Source of the DNA: Ophiura sarsii
Lineage: Eukaryota > Echinodermata > Ophiuroidea > Amphilepidida > Ophiuridae
Length of the DNA: 64,000 nt
Assembly: GCA_035610835.1 (NCBI GenBank)
Contig: CM069457.1
Location: 19,710,658-19,774,657, forward strand
Reading direction: 5' to 3'
Shown: in pieces, positions 24,043-36,264 of the stretch
Layout of the letters: every line of letters starts with the position of its first letter
Numbering within the stretch: the stretch's first letter is position 1
Translations under genes and position numbers: made by a program
The notes under the pieces: generated by a model
Databases searched by the model: none
Told to the model about the DNA's origin: nothing
Seen by the model: only the letters and a program-made list of their open reading frames with translations

Positions 24043-24212
24043 AGGGTCAAAATAGTGTTGAAAATTGTTTTTATTCTGCAACCCCTGACCGGGAAAGCTG
24101 GCTACACGCCTGTCCCGAATTTCACTTCGTTAAAGACGATAACAATGCTTTTTCGTACTAGCTTATCATGTGGTACTATGATCATGTGCGCAAAACTCTT
24201 GAGAAATTGGGA
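24043..24212 (+). repeat. Dispersed repeat family D, copy 1 (copy 2 at 31420-31570)
   Basis: TTGAAAATTGTTTTTATTCT, the ACCCCTGACCGGGAAAGCTG block and the ATGCTTTTTCGTACTAGCTT block occur in both copies with a few differences. Confidence 0.85.
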
Positions 24213-24282
24213 AGAAAAGTGGGAGCCATTGCCGCGCCTGCCAACCAAACCAAACAATCCCGAGACTGCGTTTAATCTAAGT

Positions 24283-24382
24283 NNNNNNNNNNNNNNNNNN
24301 NNNNNNNNNNNNNNNNNNNNNNNNNNNNNNNNNNNNNNNNNNNNNNNNNNNNNNNNNNNNNNNNNNNNNNNNNNNNNNNNNN
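24283..24382. other. Assembly gap (100 N)
   Basis: Exactly 100 N, the usual placeholder for a gap of unknown size. It abuts the satellite-like array, so the array may be longer than shown. Confidence 0.99.
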
Positions 24383-26335
24383 AAAATGAATGATAAAAAT
24401 ATAGTTTTTAACAATGGGATGTATTATTTTATTATATCACTATTAACTCATATCCAGTTTTTTTGCTTGGTTAACATGCTTAAAATCCAAAATGGCTGCC
24501 AATATGAGTCCCAGAATGGCTGCTAAAATTGTTAAATTCCATAAGATAAGAATAATAATGACCAGAATGTATGACGACAATATAGTTTTAACAATGGAAT
24601 GTATATGTATGTATTAGACCATAAGTAACTAATATCCAGTATTTATGCTTTGATAACATACTTAAAATCCAAAATGGTTTCCAAAATGAGTGTGTATTTT
24701 GCGTCAAATTCGCCAAATAGTATGTTCTAAACTGCTAAGCTATTGCATTTAGATAAGACCCACCTCTGTGACAATTTTTATTCTGTTTCAGTTTCCAAAA
24801 TGGCTGCCAGATGGTTAAGTTGATGTTAAATGACCTAAACAAATTGTGTCGTATTGCAAATGACCATACTATGTAATACCAATACCCCAAATATAATGGG
24901 ACACATTCACTATAATATATGATAAAGCCTAGGGGCTGTATCTAGTTTGAGTATTTTAAAATATCTAAGATGTCGACCAAAGGTTAAAATACCTGAGAAG
25001 CAGTATTAATGTATTGTTAGTGTCATAATAGAGCATATCATTTGGTGAATGTGATACAAAATACACACTTATAGACTAGTTTTACATTTGCAACGACCAT
25101 TTTGGTGGCAATTTTGGATTTGAAGTACTACAAAGCAAAAATACTGGATAGCAGTAACTAGTGGTCTAATACATACATTGTTAAAACTATAGTTTCATCG
25201 TACATTCTGGTTGATATCATCCTATTTTATGGAATTTGAAAATGTTTGCAGTCATTTTGGGACCGATTTTGGCAGTCATTTTGGGACCGATTTTGGCAGC
25301 CATTTTGTATTTTAAGTATGTTAACAAAGCATAAATACTGGATATGAATGTGAAATAATACATTCATCTCATTGTTAAAAACCATATTTTAATCATACAT
25401 TTTGGTTAATATTATGTCAATTTAGGGAATTTTGACCAATTTTGGCCATCATTCTGGCGGCCATTTTGGATTTAAAGTATGTTATTACAAAGCAAAAATA
25501 CTGGATAGTAGTTACTAGTGGTCTAATACATACATACCGTTGTTAAAACTATATTTTCATCGTACATTCTGGTTGATAGTATCCTATGTTATGGAATTTG
25601 ACAATTTTTGCAGCCATTTTAGGACCCATTTCGGCAGCAATTTTGGATTTAAGTATGTTAACAAAGCAAAAACACTGGATATGAGTTACTTGTGGTCTAA
25701 TACAATACATACATCCCATTGTTAAAACTATATTTTCATCATACCTCCTGGTTGTTATTATTACTTAATATTATATGGAATTTGACAATTTTAGCAGCCA
25801 TTTTGGGACTCATTTTGGCAGCCATTTTGGATTTCAAGTATGTTAACAAAGCAAAAATACTAAATATGAGTTACTAGTGATATAATAAATACATCCCATT
25901 GTTAAAAACTATATTTTCATCATTCATTTTGATAGCATTATGTCATTTTATGGACTTTTGACCAATTTTGGCCATCATTCTGGCGGCCATTTTGGATTTA
26001 AGATTTGTAAACAAAACAAAAATGCCGCATGTGAGCTTCTAGGGGTCTAACACATACATCCCATTGTTAAAACTATACTCTGAAAATACATGTTGGGCTG
26101 ATATATGCCAAATGTATGGAATTTTAGCATTTTTGGCAGCCATTTTGGCGGCCATCTTGGATTTAGGTATGTTAACAAAGCAAAAGTACTCGATATGAGT
26201 TCCTAGTGGTCTAATACTTACGTCCCACTATTAATATTATACTTCCACAATCTATTTTGATCCCGATTTTGATTGATGTAATGTCATTTCAGGAAATTTG
26301 ACCGTTTGGCGGCCATTTTCGACGCCATCTTGAAT
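24383..26335. repeat. Satellite-like array with units in both orientations
   Basis: Units of about 165-195 bp contain GCAGCCATTTTGGATTTAAG, TATGTTAACAAAGCAAAAAT and a CATTGTTAAAACTAT block. Seven or so plus-oriented units have the GGATTT...ACAAAGCAAAAATACTGG landmark at about 25117, 25310, 25468, 25645, 25829, 25993 and 26159. 24383-24720 carries two units in the opposite orientation (CTTAAAATCCAAAATGGCTG). Confidence 0.85.
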
Positions 26336-27143
26336 AACACCTTAGCATACCCAAATCATTTTGGTAACATACTGAATATGTTTTAGAACAGTGAAAGGAA
26401 GTAAAAAAAAGGTTGTTTGGGGGAGTCCTGGGGGTGCACGGTAACCCCCCATATATACCCGGCTATGCAATTTCCCGTGAATTGGATCATGTGACTTCAG
26501 GTCACGTGATACGCAAGTGCCGGGTTTCCCCATTTTTTTTCTTGAATTAACTCAAAGGGTATTAGGTCTTTGTTATAAAAAACAAAGTACAAATAAAAAC
26601 AAATCACCTCGAGGGGAACTGTAGCCACCCGAAGTCGGTTAGTAATATCTGACTTTTTCAACTTCCTCAAAATGTGATATTTGAACATGGCAACAGGGTA
26701 TCAATATGGCAACACTGACTTATTTAAATCGGTTGGTTGTTAGATCAGAGATAGGGCAACTCATTCATGAAGTCAGTTTGGACAAAAAATGTACCACCTT
26801 GGTGTAGGGTTCTGCCAAGTTTTGACTTTTTTGTTGCTAAAATCAGTAGAATTAGTAGAATTTCCCCCTAAAATGACCTTAAACAAGATAGGCTCGTTAC
26901 CATGGCAACAGAGGGTTGCTGAATTTTTGAATACCATATTTTTCATAACTACTAAATGTCTTTCACCTCCCAAACTTTAGGCAAAATCTAAAAAATGTGT
27001 GTCCAAAAGTTTGTCAATCTAGAAAAAATTCACTCTTAAGCGGTTGCATACTTCAACAACGTTGTGTAAAATGTTGAGTAAATAATTAAGCAACCTTTTT
27101 GCAGTGTAGGGTCATAATATTGGATTCCGTGATCATTTGCTCC
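26336..27143. other. Intergenic, no gene seen
   Basis: Includes short palindromic pieces such as CATGTGACTTCAGGTCACGTG (split at its centre) near 26489. No gene recognised. Confidence 0.4.
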
Positions 27144-27155
27144 GTACCTTGGTTT

Positions 27156-28069
27156 TTTTTCTTCTTTTTTCTATTGATTTTTATTTTTTGAAACTTACAA
27201 TACATTAAGACATTTTACAGATACAGAAAAGTACAAAAATACAGAGAAATACAAATGCATATAGGCCTATATGATACGCTCAATAAAATTATGTATCCCA
27301 ATGCGACACATGGTGATATACAATCATAAAATGTATCCAAATATGAAAAACGGTGGTATACAATCGCTCTAATGTGTATCCACATTATTACAAGACCAAA
27401 ATTGTAAAATCCATCGGTAGCGGAAAACATGGTATTACTTTAGATGGTTTTGGAGTATGTCCCATTTCTGTAATGAGTATCAAGTTTAGACCTTCTTTGT
27501 GCGCACTCATACTCAAGTTTTATCGTATCATTAATCATATTTTTAAAGGCGTGGATTGATGGATTTGACTTATGACATCGGCTGATATATATGTCTTCTG
27601 GCAATGAGTAATATCTGATTGATAGTAATGCGGTGGGAAATCTTTTTGTCATATACACCGTATAATTTGTTAAAAATAGATAATGTTGGTATAAATCTGA
27701 ATAAAGCTTGCATCTCGTTCCAGAATGAATTTGTAACAATACAATCGATAAAAAGATGGTGGATTGTCTCCTCACTCTGGTTAGGTTACAATGAACATCA
27801 TTTACAATCTTCACCTTCAAAAGCCACGAATTGGTAGGCAATATATTATGCGTGATTTTATATTGAAACCACCTTAATTTAGAGTCCAATGTAGCTTTGT
27901 ATGGCATAATAAAGATTTCTTTACACTCATTATCTAGAATATCATACTTGTTTTTTAGATAAAATTGACTGACTGGTATTGTTTCCCTTGTCAATTAAAA
28001 TGAACTGATTATTCCAAATTATCTGTTTGCACGCATCGATGCCGTTCTTTGGCTCTGAATATTTGATCT
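27156..28069 (-). mobile_element. 5'-truncated LINE insertion (Tx1/L1-like) with 12 bp target duplication
   Basis: Flanked by GTACCTTGGTTT at 27144-27155 and 28070-28081. On the minus strand it ends in an A-rich tail (the T-rich 27153-27190 of the plus strand). The minus-strand ORF 27440-27994 contains LRWFQYKITHNILPTNSWLL, typical of the zf-RVT region after reverse transcriptase in L1/Tx1-type LINEs. Upstream codons, out of frame, read DACKQIIWNNQFILID. It interrupts repeat family C. Confidence 0.85.
27440..27994 (-). pseudogene. LINE ORF2 C-terminal fragment (zf-RVT region)
   Basis: 184 codons open, but the 5' part of the match lies in another frame and the zinc-knuckle cysteines expected after the FQYKITHNIL block are not intact, so it is a broken ORF2 tail. 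No reverse transcriptase core is present. Confidence 0.75.
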
Positions 28070-28610
28070 GTACCTTGGTTTCTTGGTGAATTTGCTAGAA
28101 CCATTATAAAAGAAAATTAGTTGCTATGTCCCTCTCAAAAGTGACGGAAACTTTTTTTATAGCGCAAATTCCAAAATGGTCGCCATACAGGGGCCCGAAA
28201 ATTCAACTGGCTTCAATTAAGCTAAAAAGCATACCAAATTGTTCGGCTGAGCACAAGGATTCCAGAAAAGTATAGTTTGCCATTCTTCCGATGTTTGGTT
28301 AACGAGTTATCGGGTAAAACGTAAAAAGGTCGTGACCTTTGCATATGGGTTCAAAATTTAAACTTGCACCGATTTTGAAAAACAATATCTCATATTGTTC
28401 GTATGATCACAAGGATTACAGAAGAGATTTCTTTTTAGCACCAGGAATATTTTGCGTGGGTCAAAAGGTCAAGGTCCTACATGGAACCTGACCTTTTGAC
28501 CCCTTTATAAGGTACAACAGACACTATAGGTGGTATCAAATTTGAGGGAGGGGAATCTGAATTTTATTTCAACCATTGAGGGGGAATCCGAATTTGTCCC
28601 CACTTACAAT
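28070..28610 (+). repeat. Dispersed repeat family C, copy 2 (right part)
   Basis: Continues the copy interrupted by the LINE; near-identical to 23126-23640 with small indels. Confidence 0.85.
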
Positions 28611-29635
28611 TGGTACTCTTTTGATTTTTGATGGATGCCAAAATGTGAGCCTTTTGGGACTGCCATATTGGCCAATTCCAAAATGGTCAAAAATTCAATT
28701 GCTTCAATTAAGCTGAGAATTAAAAGCATACCACATTGTTTGTCACGGTTTCCAAAAATGTATAGTTTGCCCCACTTCCGATGTGTGGTTACTGAGATAT
28801 TGAGCAAAACGTGAAAAGGTCGCGTCGTTGCCTTTGCTTTTTGGGGTCAACATTTGAACATGTTCCGATTTTGACAAAACGATAGGCATATCTCAAATTG
28901 TTCGTCGGATCACAAGGGTTCAAGAAATGGTAGTTTTACCACCTGGAATCGTTTTTGTGGCTTATACTATTACTGGGTCAAAAGGTCACAATCACTATAT
29001 CATAATGAAAACTAGCCCGCATCTTCTCCAACTAAACTTTGCACGCACCATTTCCCCTTGAAACCGCTCGAAAATATTACCTCTGTTTTCGATGATATTT
29101 CAAGGTTGATAAAACGTTATATACAACGTCATTTTGCCCTCTGGGATAGGTATGGAATGTGACCTTGTGACCCCTGTATAATGCGCAATAAATATTATAA
29201 ACAGTAATAACTTCTATTTCTGATATCCTTGTGATCAGACGAACCAATGAATTTCTTAGGTCTTTGGACAATGTGACCCCTTGGGGTCACACTACTAAAT
29301 AGAGCTCCCTATGGATGTATACGTACAAAAAACACTGATATAAAATTCTGTTTTAGACCACTAAATTGCGAAATTGGACCTGTAGAGTGATTTTTTCCTA
29401 AAGATGATTTCATTTTATCACCAAAAAGTGCAGAAAATAGTAAGGTTAAGCCTGCTCGATTTTCCAAAATATGACCACGGAGTTGACTACATCTCTGACG
29501 ATTTAAAAATGTTACCGTAATCGCCAATGTTGCCAGTAAAAAGCACAAATTTGAAAGATCTCTCAAAATTTACCTAGATGATAATATTCACAGTTTATAG
29601 TCAGGGTGCATGTAGGTGATGTCCTATTAATTATA
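28611..29635. other. Intergenic, no gene seen
   Basis: Contains further CCAAAATGG and GGTCAAAAGGTCA-type motifs shared with repeat family C, in diverged form. Confidence 0.4.
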
Positions 29636-29823
29636 GGTCAATAAATGCGTATGTGTTGTTTCGAGAGAAATTAGACAAATCAATGCACGCGCGCTGATGT
29701 TGATGTGTGAATAATGGCACGACCCCGAAGGGGGAGTGCTATTGTGAGCATATCAACATTTGCGCAAGTGCATTGATTTGTCTAATTTTTTCGAGAAACA
29801 AAACATACGCATGCATTGACCTA
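29636..29823. mobile_element. Hairpin MITE, arms about 85 bp
   Basis: AGGTCAATAAATGCGTATGT at the left is mirrored by ACATACGCATGCATTGACCT at the right. The arms include AATTAGACAAATCAATGCAC and the centre is CGACCCCGAAGGGGGAGTGC. No ORF. Confidence 0.8.
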
Positions 29824-30005
29824 ATTCATACACGACACTATACAAATCAAAATTCACAATTTAAACATAATTTTGATCTATGTAAAAACGAATAAAAACA
29901 TGTTAAAAAGTTTGCTAACCCCGGCCGCCCGCAGTGAAAATCGGCGAACCCGATATTCCTGAACAACGAATCAAAACAAAGCGCGCGATTCCCGCATTGC
30001 ATGGC

Positions 30006-30411
30006 GCACACGCCCCGGGGGGGGAGGGGGGGGGGGGGGGGAGTCAAACATAATGGTGTACACATGCGTGACCAATTTTTTTCCAGACACCCCCTAAACA
30101 AGTTTTACCCTGCAAGCAAAATTACCCCCTAAACAAGTTTTTAGCGCGCTTTCCTTGCAAATTTTGACCCCTAAACAAGTTCTTGCCAGAATATGACCCC
30201 TAAACGAGTTTTGTCTATTTAACGGGGAACAAAATAAGTTACCCTAAACACGTTCGACCTGTATTTTAAGCCGGGATTTTAAGCCACCCTTTTTCTTGAA
30301 AATCAGCGTTTCTGATACCCTTAACGCGTCACGCGCGTGACGCGTCCAACACTGAAAAACACCCCTTTTTACGCGTTTTTTTGGTCACGCATGTGTACAA
30401 CATTATGTTTG

Positions 30412-30444
<33 letters not shown>
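30006..30444. mobile_element. Foldback element bounded by poly-G and poly-C
   Basis: Inside the left G-rich run (30006-30040) lies GTCAAACATAATGGTGTACA, then CATGCGTGACC. The mirror of this lies at 30384-30415, before a run of about 28 C (30417-30444). The interior repeats ACCCCCTAAACAAGTTTT about five times. The ends outside the homopolymers (GCACACGCCCCGG and CCGGGGCACACGC) are also related. Confidence 0.75.
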
Positions 30445-30445
<1 letters not shown>

Positions 30446-30752
30446 CCGGGGCACACGCGGAGTGCACTGGACACTTTCTAGAGTAAATGTAACCTCGCTG
30501 CTTTCAATGCACTCCGCGTATTTTAGTTTCTTGCTTTCTGATTGGTTCGACACTCACAAGAGTGTATGAATTAAAATTAATCAAAAATCATAGGCATTTA
30601 CGCAATTGTATTACTGTCAAGTCTTTTTAATTGAGGAATTTGTGATACTTTCCGATTCTAGTTTTAAACACCGTCCTTAAGAAGGGGGCTGTAGACTCTC
30701 AGCATAGCCTCCGTAAAACTGCTGTAACTTGATGATACTTCATTCATTTTAA

Positions 30753-31098
30753 AGGTAGAATGACCCGATTTTCAACTTGATGTTTTCTATTTTACATGAA
30801 AGGTCATCCTTAAAATTGTTGCATTCCAAAGTTTGAGTTGCATAACTCCAATGGTTCTATTTTTAAAAGCGCAAGGTCAAAAGACATGTGTCCATTGAGT
30901 AGTACACAGACTGGCTGGTGGTTAACCACCTTTGGCAGTAATTCACCACATTTTAGCCTATAATTTCCAAATGAAACATTTCTAGCCCCTAATATTTTAC
31001 GGACATAATGAGAAAAATATGGGGATTCTTCTGATACCAAAATATCTTGATGTGAAAAAAATCATAGCCCCCCCAAAAAGTGATCGGGTCATATACCT
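30753..31098. mobile_element. 346 bp piggyBac-type MITE, copy 1
   Basis: AGGTAGAATGACCCGAT at the left and, mirrored, AGGTATATGACCCGAT at the right, both flanked by TTAA (30749-30752, 31099-31102). TTAA duplication is the piggyBac signature. A second copy is in an HNRNPUL1 intron. Confidence 0.75.
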
Positions 31099-31371
31099 TT
31101 AATCTAAATAAAAGTATACATTTTCTTCAATGAATCCAACCATGAACATGAAATTGACCAATTTGTAGAAATTATCAAAAACACTTTTTTTGACCCATTT
31201 TAGGTTTTGCAAAGATAACTCAAAATATATATTTTGTCGTTCTAGTTTTAATATAATCCTAATAAAATTCTCATTGAACCCTTTTATTCAAGAAAATGTA
31301 TACTTTTATATAGATTAAATGAATAATGAAGAAGTTACGGCAGTTTTACGGAGGCTATACCCGAGGGTCCA

Positions 31372-31397
31372 CCCCCCCCCCCCCCCCCCCCCCCCCC
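31372..31397. repeat. Poly-C run, 26 bp
   Basis: Twenty-six C after GAGGGTCCA, directly before repeat family D copy 2. Confidence 0.95.
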
Positions 31398-31419
31398 ACA
31401 CCCCCTTAAAGGGATACAA

Positions 31420-31570
31420 AATAGTGTTGAAAATTGTTTTTATTCTGCAACCCCTGACCGGGAAAGCTGGCTATACACGCCTGTCCCGAAGTTCACTTCG
31501 TTAAAGACGATAACAATGCTTTTTCGTACTAGCTTATCATGTGGTACTATGATCATGCGCGCAAAACTCC
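31420..31570 (+). repeat. Dispersed repeat family D, copy 2
   Basis: Matches 24043-24212; a two-base TA insertion distinguishes TGGCTATACACGCC here from TGGCTACACGCC there. Confidence 0.85.
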
Positions 31571-33074
31571 GAGATGCATCGAAATAAGTGCAAACATGCC
31601 TCGTTTTGGTTCAGTAATCAGATATGGTAAAAGGTCACAGGTCACTAATAGGTATATCAAATAAGGTGGGATCGTTTCAAAAATCCTTAAAATCGTGATA
31701 CGTGTCTCTATTTTAAATAGAAGTTGTCAAAAAAACATAACATTTTTGGTATCATATTAAAGACAATTTATCCAGCTACCGAATAAAAAAAGAATTAAAG
31801 CCACCTGTTTAGCAACAGTGAAGTTATCAATCTAAACGTCGAGTGAGTCAAGGGTGGGACCGGTGGATGAGGCGCCGGTGGATGTGGCGCCCATAGGTTT
31901 CTACACAAAATAGCGGAAAACTAGAACTTTTGAAATTTATGCCATTTTAAAAGTATACATAAGAAAGTTGTCAAACTTCTCATAATTATGTGTTAATAAC
32001 ATGTGCCTGCTACTATGAATACTAATATTGAATTGTTATCTAGACATTCTCTACTAGAATATAATGTTCAATTCAGGGAGTGTTTTAATGTAAAGAATGT
32101 ACACAGTTTTATTCATTTTATAATGGTCTCTCTATTTGATTTGTGTGACTCTTCGGTCCTTTTCTACCCTGGGTAGTAAAACATTTATAAACTAAAAAAT
32201 CCAGAAGTGTTTCTTCACAGAATTTTTCATAGATTTATGAAAAAATTGCTATTTAGACCTATTTTGGACCACCCTGTATTCAAAATAAAAGGAACTTTAA
32301 CGATATTCATATAGTTCATTTTGATAACCATTTTCTATTAAATTAAATAGTCCATGCTAACTAAATTTCATAGAATATTATATACAAACCTTCATTTTAT
32401 GCATTATTTCATCATAATTTTAGACACCCTGTACTTTTCCTGTGTACATTTTGGGCAAATGATTCTAAGCAAATTTGGTAGCACCTTCTGTGGTTGTTCT
32501 AATTTTGGTGACTATTTTCAGCTAAACGCTAACTGTACAAACTATCAAAATATTTTGTGAGGAGCAAAAACGATCAACTTTTTTATGTTCCACCCTGTAA
32601 AAATTTTACACACCCTGTATAATTTGATTCTTTTTTGCAAAAATGAAAAACCTTGAATCATAAGCTTTCCAACAATATATAGGCTAGTTTTGGGGTCATT
32701 AAGTATGTAAAACTGAAGTTTTGTCCCGTTTAATCAGAATTGGTGCATTTCTCAACATTATTAGAAAGTGAAACATTTTTTTGGACCAGTTTGTGACTTC
32801 TGACCAAAACCAATAGCCGCATTTAGACCATGAAGGAGGAAGTTTGCAACTATCTGAATCAAGTGATGTTCCCGAGTCTGTCTCATGTTGGTGTCAAATC
32901 TAGGAGATTTGTCTGCCAAATACAAAAAGGTGTGCATGGATTGAAACCATGATTTTGTTATTGTTTGAAAAAATCCCATTGTAATGGTGTCAAAAGGGGT
33001 CAGAGCTTACAAATCATGTCACAGTTTTTAGTTGATAACTTTCACTTTTTGAGGAATACGAAACTAGATTAAAT
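31571..33074. other. Intergenic, no gene seen
   Basis: Has four CACCCTGTA motifs (about 32272-32620) that match the terminal motif of the MITEs at 9189 and 34547, without full elements around them. Confidence 0.4.
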
Positions 33075-34540
33075 ATTCCCCCTTCAATGTACACATAAAC
33101 ATGATAAAGGTCATTTCAATCCGTGCACAACTTGTTTTGATTCCCCCTTTAATGTACACATAAAGGTCATTTCAATCCGTGCACAACTTCTTTTGATTCC
33201 CCCTTCAATGTACACATAAAGGTCATTATAATCCGTGCACAACTCGTTTTGATTCCCCCTTCAATGTTCACATAAATGTCATTTCAATCCGTGCACAACT
33301 TGTTTTGATTCCCCCTTCAATGAACACAAAAAGGTCATTTCAATCAGTGCACATCTTGTTTTGATTCCCCCTTCAATGAACACATAAAGGTCATTTCAAT
33401 CCGTCCGTGCACAACTTGTTTTGATTCCCCCTTCAATGTACACATAAAGGTCATTTCAATCAGTGCACATCTTGTTTTGATTCCCCCTTCAATGAACACA
33501 TAAAGGTCATTTCAATCCGTCCGTGCACAACTTGTTTTGATTCCCTTCAATGAACACATAAAGGTCATTTCAATCCGTCCGTGCACAACTTGTTTTGATT
33601 CCCCCTTCAATGAACACATAAAGGTCATTTCAATCAGTGCACATCTTGTTTTGATTCCCCCTTCAATGAACACATAAAGGTCATTTCAATCCGTCCGTGC
33701 ACAACTTGTTTTGATTCCCCCTTCAATGTACACATAAAGGTCATTTCAATCAGTGCACATCTTGTTTTGATTCCCCCTTCAATGAACACATAAAGGTCAT
33801 TTCAATCCGTCCGTGCACAACTTGTTTTGATTCCCCCTTCAATGAACACATAAAGGTCATTTCAATCCGTCCGTGCACAACTTGTTTTGATTCCCCCTTC
33901 AATGTACACATAAAGGTCATTTCAATCAGTGCACATCTTGTTTTGATTCCCCCTTCAATGAACACATAAAGGTCATTTCAATCCGTCCGTGCACAACTTG
34001 TTTTGATTCCCCCTTCAATGAACACATAAAGGTCATTTCAATCCGTCCGTGCACAACTTGTTTTGATTCCCCCTTCAATGAACACATAAAGGTCATTTCA
34101 ATCCGTCCGTGCACATCTTGTTTTGATTCCCCCTTCAATGAACACATACAGGTCATTTCAATCCGTCCGTGCACAACTTGTTTTGATTCCCCCTTCAATG
34201 TACACATAAAGGTCATTTCAATCAGTGCACATCTTGTTTTGATTCCCCCTTCAATGAACACATAAAGGTCATTTCAATCCGTCCGTGCACAACTTGTTTT
34301 GATTCCCCCTTCAATGAACACAAAGGTCATTTCAATCCGTCCGTGCACAACTTGTTTTGATTCCCCCTTTAATGTACACATAAAGGTCATTTCAATCCGT
34401 CCGTGCACAACTTGTTTTGATTCCCCCTTCAATGTACACATAAAGGTCATTTCAATCTGTGTACAGCTTGTTTTGATTCCCCCTTCAATGTACACATAAA
34501 GGTCATTTCAATCCGTGCACAACTTGTTTTGATTCCCCCT
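33075..34540 (+). repeat. Minisatellite, about 25 units of 56 or 60 bp
   Basis: Unit: TTCCCCCTTCAATGAACACA, TAAAGGTCATTTCAATCC, then GTCCGTGCACAACTTGTTTT GA. The 60 bp form has a CCGTCCGT duplication. The 56 bp form has CAGTGCACATC. Early and last units are simple 56 bp types; in the middle, 56 and 60 bp types alternate in 1:1 and 1:2 blocks, a higher-order pattern. Long ORFs exist because 60 is a multiple of three. Confidence 0.95.
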
Positions 34541-34546
34541 GTTATA

Positions 34547-35154
34547 CAGGGTGTCTCAGAAAAAAATTACAATGCTCCTTTATGTGATCGTAACTTCCAA
34601 AATATTAATCAGAATAGAAAAATTTAAACAGCAAAATTAAATATAATTAGTTGGCTATAGTTTTAAAAAAACTGCATTCAATTCAGCTCGGTGGTTATGG
34701 AGAAATTAGCGATTATATAGAGGTAGGTGAAGAACCCTCCCATCCAAGTTTGCGCAAAAATTGCAACTTTTATCAAGTTTTGGAAAAATAATCACGATAA
34801 CTTGCATGTGAAATATTATGTTGAACTTGGTTAGCAGCTGGCATATTAATAAGAATGACAAACAGAGAACATTAAAAAAGTTATGATCATTATCTTCGCG
34901 AGAAATATCGATTAATTTCTTGTGTGTGCTGTCTGAATCACTTAATTTGAGCAAACTTGGATGGAAGGGTTCTATACCTACCTTTAAGTAATCGCTCATT
35001 TCTTCGTAACCACTGAGCCGAATCGAATGCAATTTTCTCTCAATTATAGCCAACTAATAGGACTTTATTTTGCAATTTAAATTTTCTGTTCCGATTATTA
35101 TTTTGGAAGTTACGTTCACGAAACGGAGCGTTGTAATTTTTTTGAGACACCCTG
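34547..35154. mobile_element. 608 bp long-TIR MITE, TA duplication
   Basis: Ends CAGGGTGTCTCAGAAAAAAA and, mirrored, CAGGGTGTCTCAAAAAAATT, flanked by TA (34545-34546, 35155-35156). Arms extend about 210 bp, through CGTAACTTCCAAAATA, TTAGTTGGCTATA and TCCATCCAAGTTTG-like blocks. It begins 5 bp after the minisatellite ends. No transposase. Confidence 0.88.
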
Positions 35155-35156
35155 TA

Positions 35157-36262
35157 GTGTAAAAATTACCTGAAGAATTATGTTTGGAAAATGAAACGAG
35201 TCAAAAAGACAACCACAATCCAGATATACAATACAAAATTACTCCCATTTATTCATGTATCTTGGTCATTAATACTTGTACAACATCAACTTTACATCCC
35301 ACATATCCAATAATGTGCGCTACCTAATTCCTCTTTCATGAATGATAAAAAAAGTTCCTATTTCAAAATCCAAATATCCAAGAGGGTTTGTTTGCTGTTG
35401 TTTGTTTGTTGTTGTTGGGGGTAGAATGAAAACATATTCAATCCTACCTGTTGAAGGCCGAAAAATGTGTACATTGCTTACTAATCATGGCATTTTATTT
35501 ACTTCAAATTATTCATATAGGGTAATGATTACCAAAGCAGCTTCTCTTTTAGATACAAGATAACAAGAATTGTTAACCTGTACAAAATATATCTTAAGCA
35601 AGTTTAAAAAACAGATCAAATCACAGCGTTTAAATTAAGACATTTTGTATCACATGCGGCGCAATACAATACAATACTATACATAACACGTAATTACTTA
35701 ACGCTGCAGAATTAGAAAGTCCACACTTATTATTAGAGTTTGAAAATAATCTAACCATTACAAAATCATTTGATATGGACCTTGGAAGAATATTGTTAAC
35801 TGTGACAGTTTCATAACCTGTTTGCAACACAGTAAATATCCATGATTAATAACAATTTATGACAAGTTATTTAGTTTCAATGTGACAAAACTTCAACATT
35901 ACCCCCAAGCCAATGCTACACTGTATTGATTGGGCCCTGTTTCTCTATGCATGTGACAAATGGAAGGGATATTCAATATGCATGTTAAGCATTTTAATGA
36001 CTGTTCATTATCTGTAATTCCTGGGATTTACCTAAAGTGAAGCATGCCTTCTATTCTATACCCAACTTAAGAAATTTGATCTCCCTTTTTTTTCTGCCAT
36101 TCATCAAAAACCGCATAACTTTTTCCACCCACTTTTTGTCTTGGACTTTTGAAAATGATGGTGTAAGCTAAGTTTAAAAAAAATTAAATTATGTCTTCTC
36201 CAATGAGCAGAGCTTTTTGCCCATTCCTTTTCAGTGTTTATTACATCACTTCAGACACATAT
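35157..36262. other. Intergenic downstream of HNRNPUL1
   Basis: AT-rich, no ORF of interest, no repeat match within the window. Confidence 0.4.
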
Positions 36263-36264
36263 TA

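Noticed and set aside
33750..34495. Three minus-strand ORFs reading MFIEGGIKT/KGESKQVVHGRIEMTF repeats
   Set aside because: They are the 60 bp minisatellite read in frame; they break wherever 56 bp units occur, and there is no sign of coding selection.
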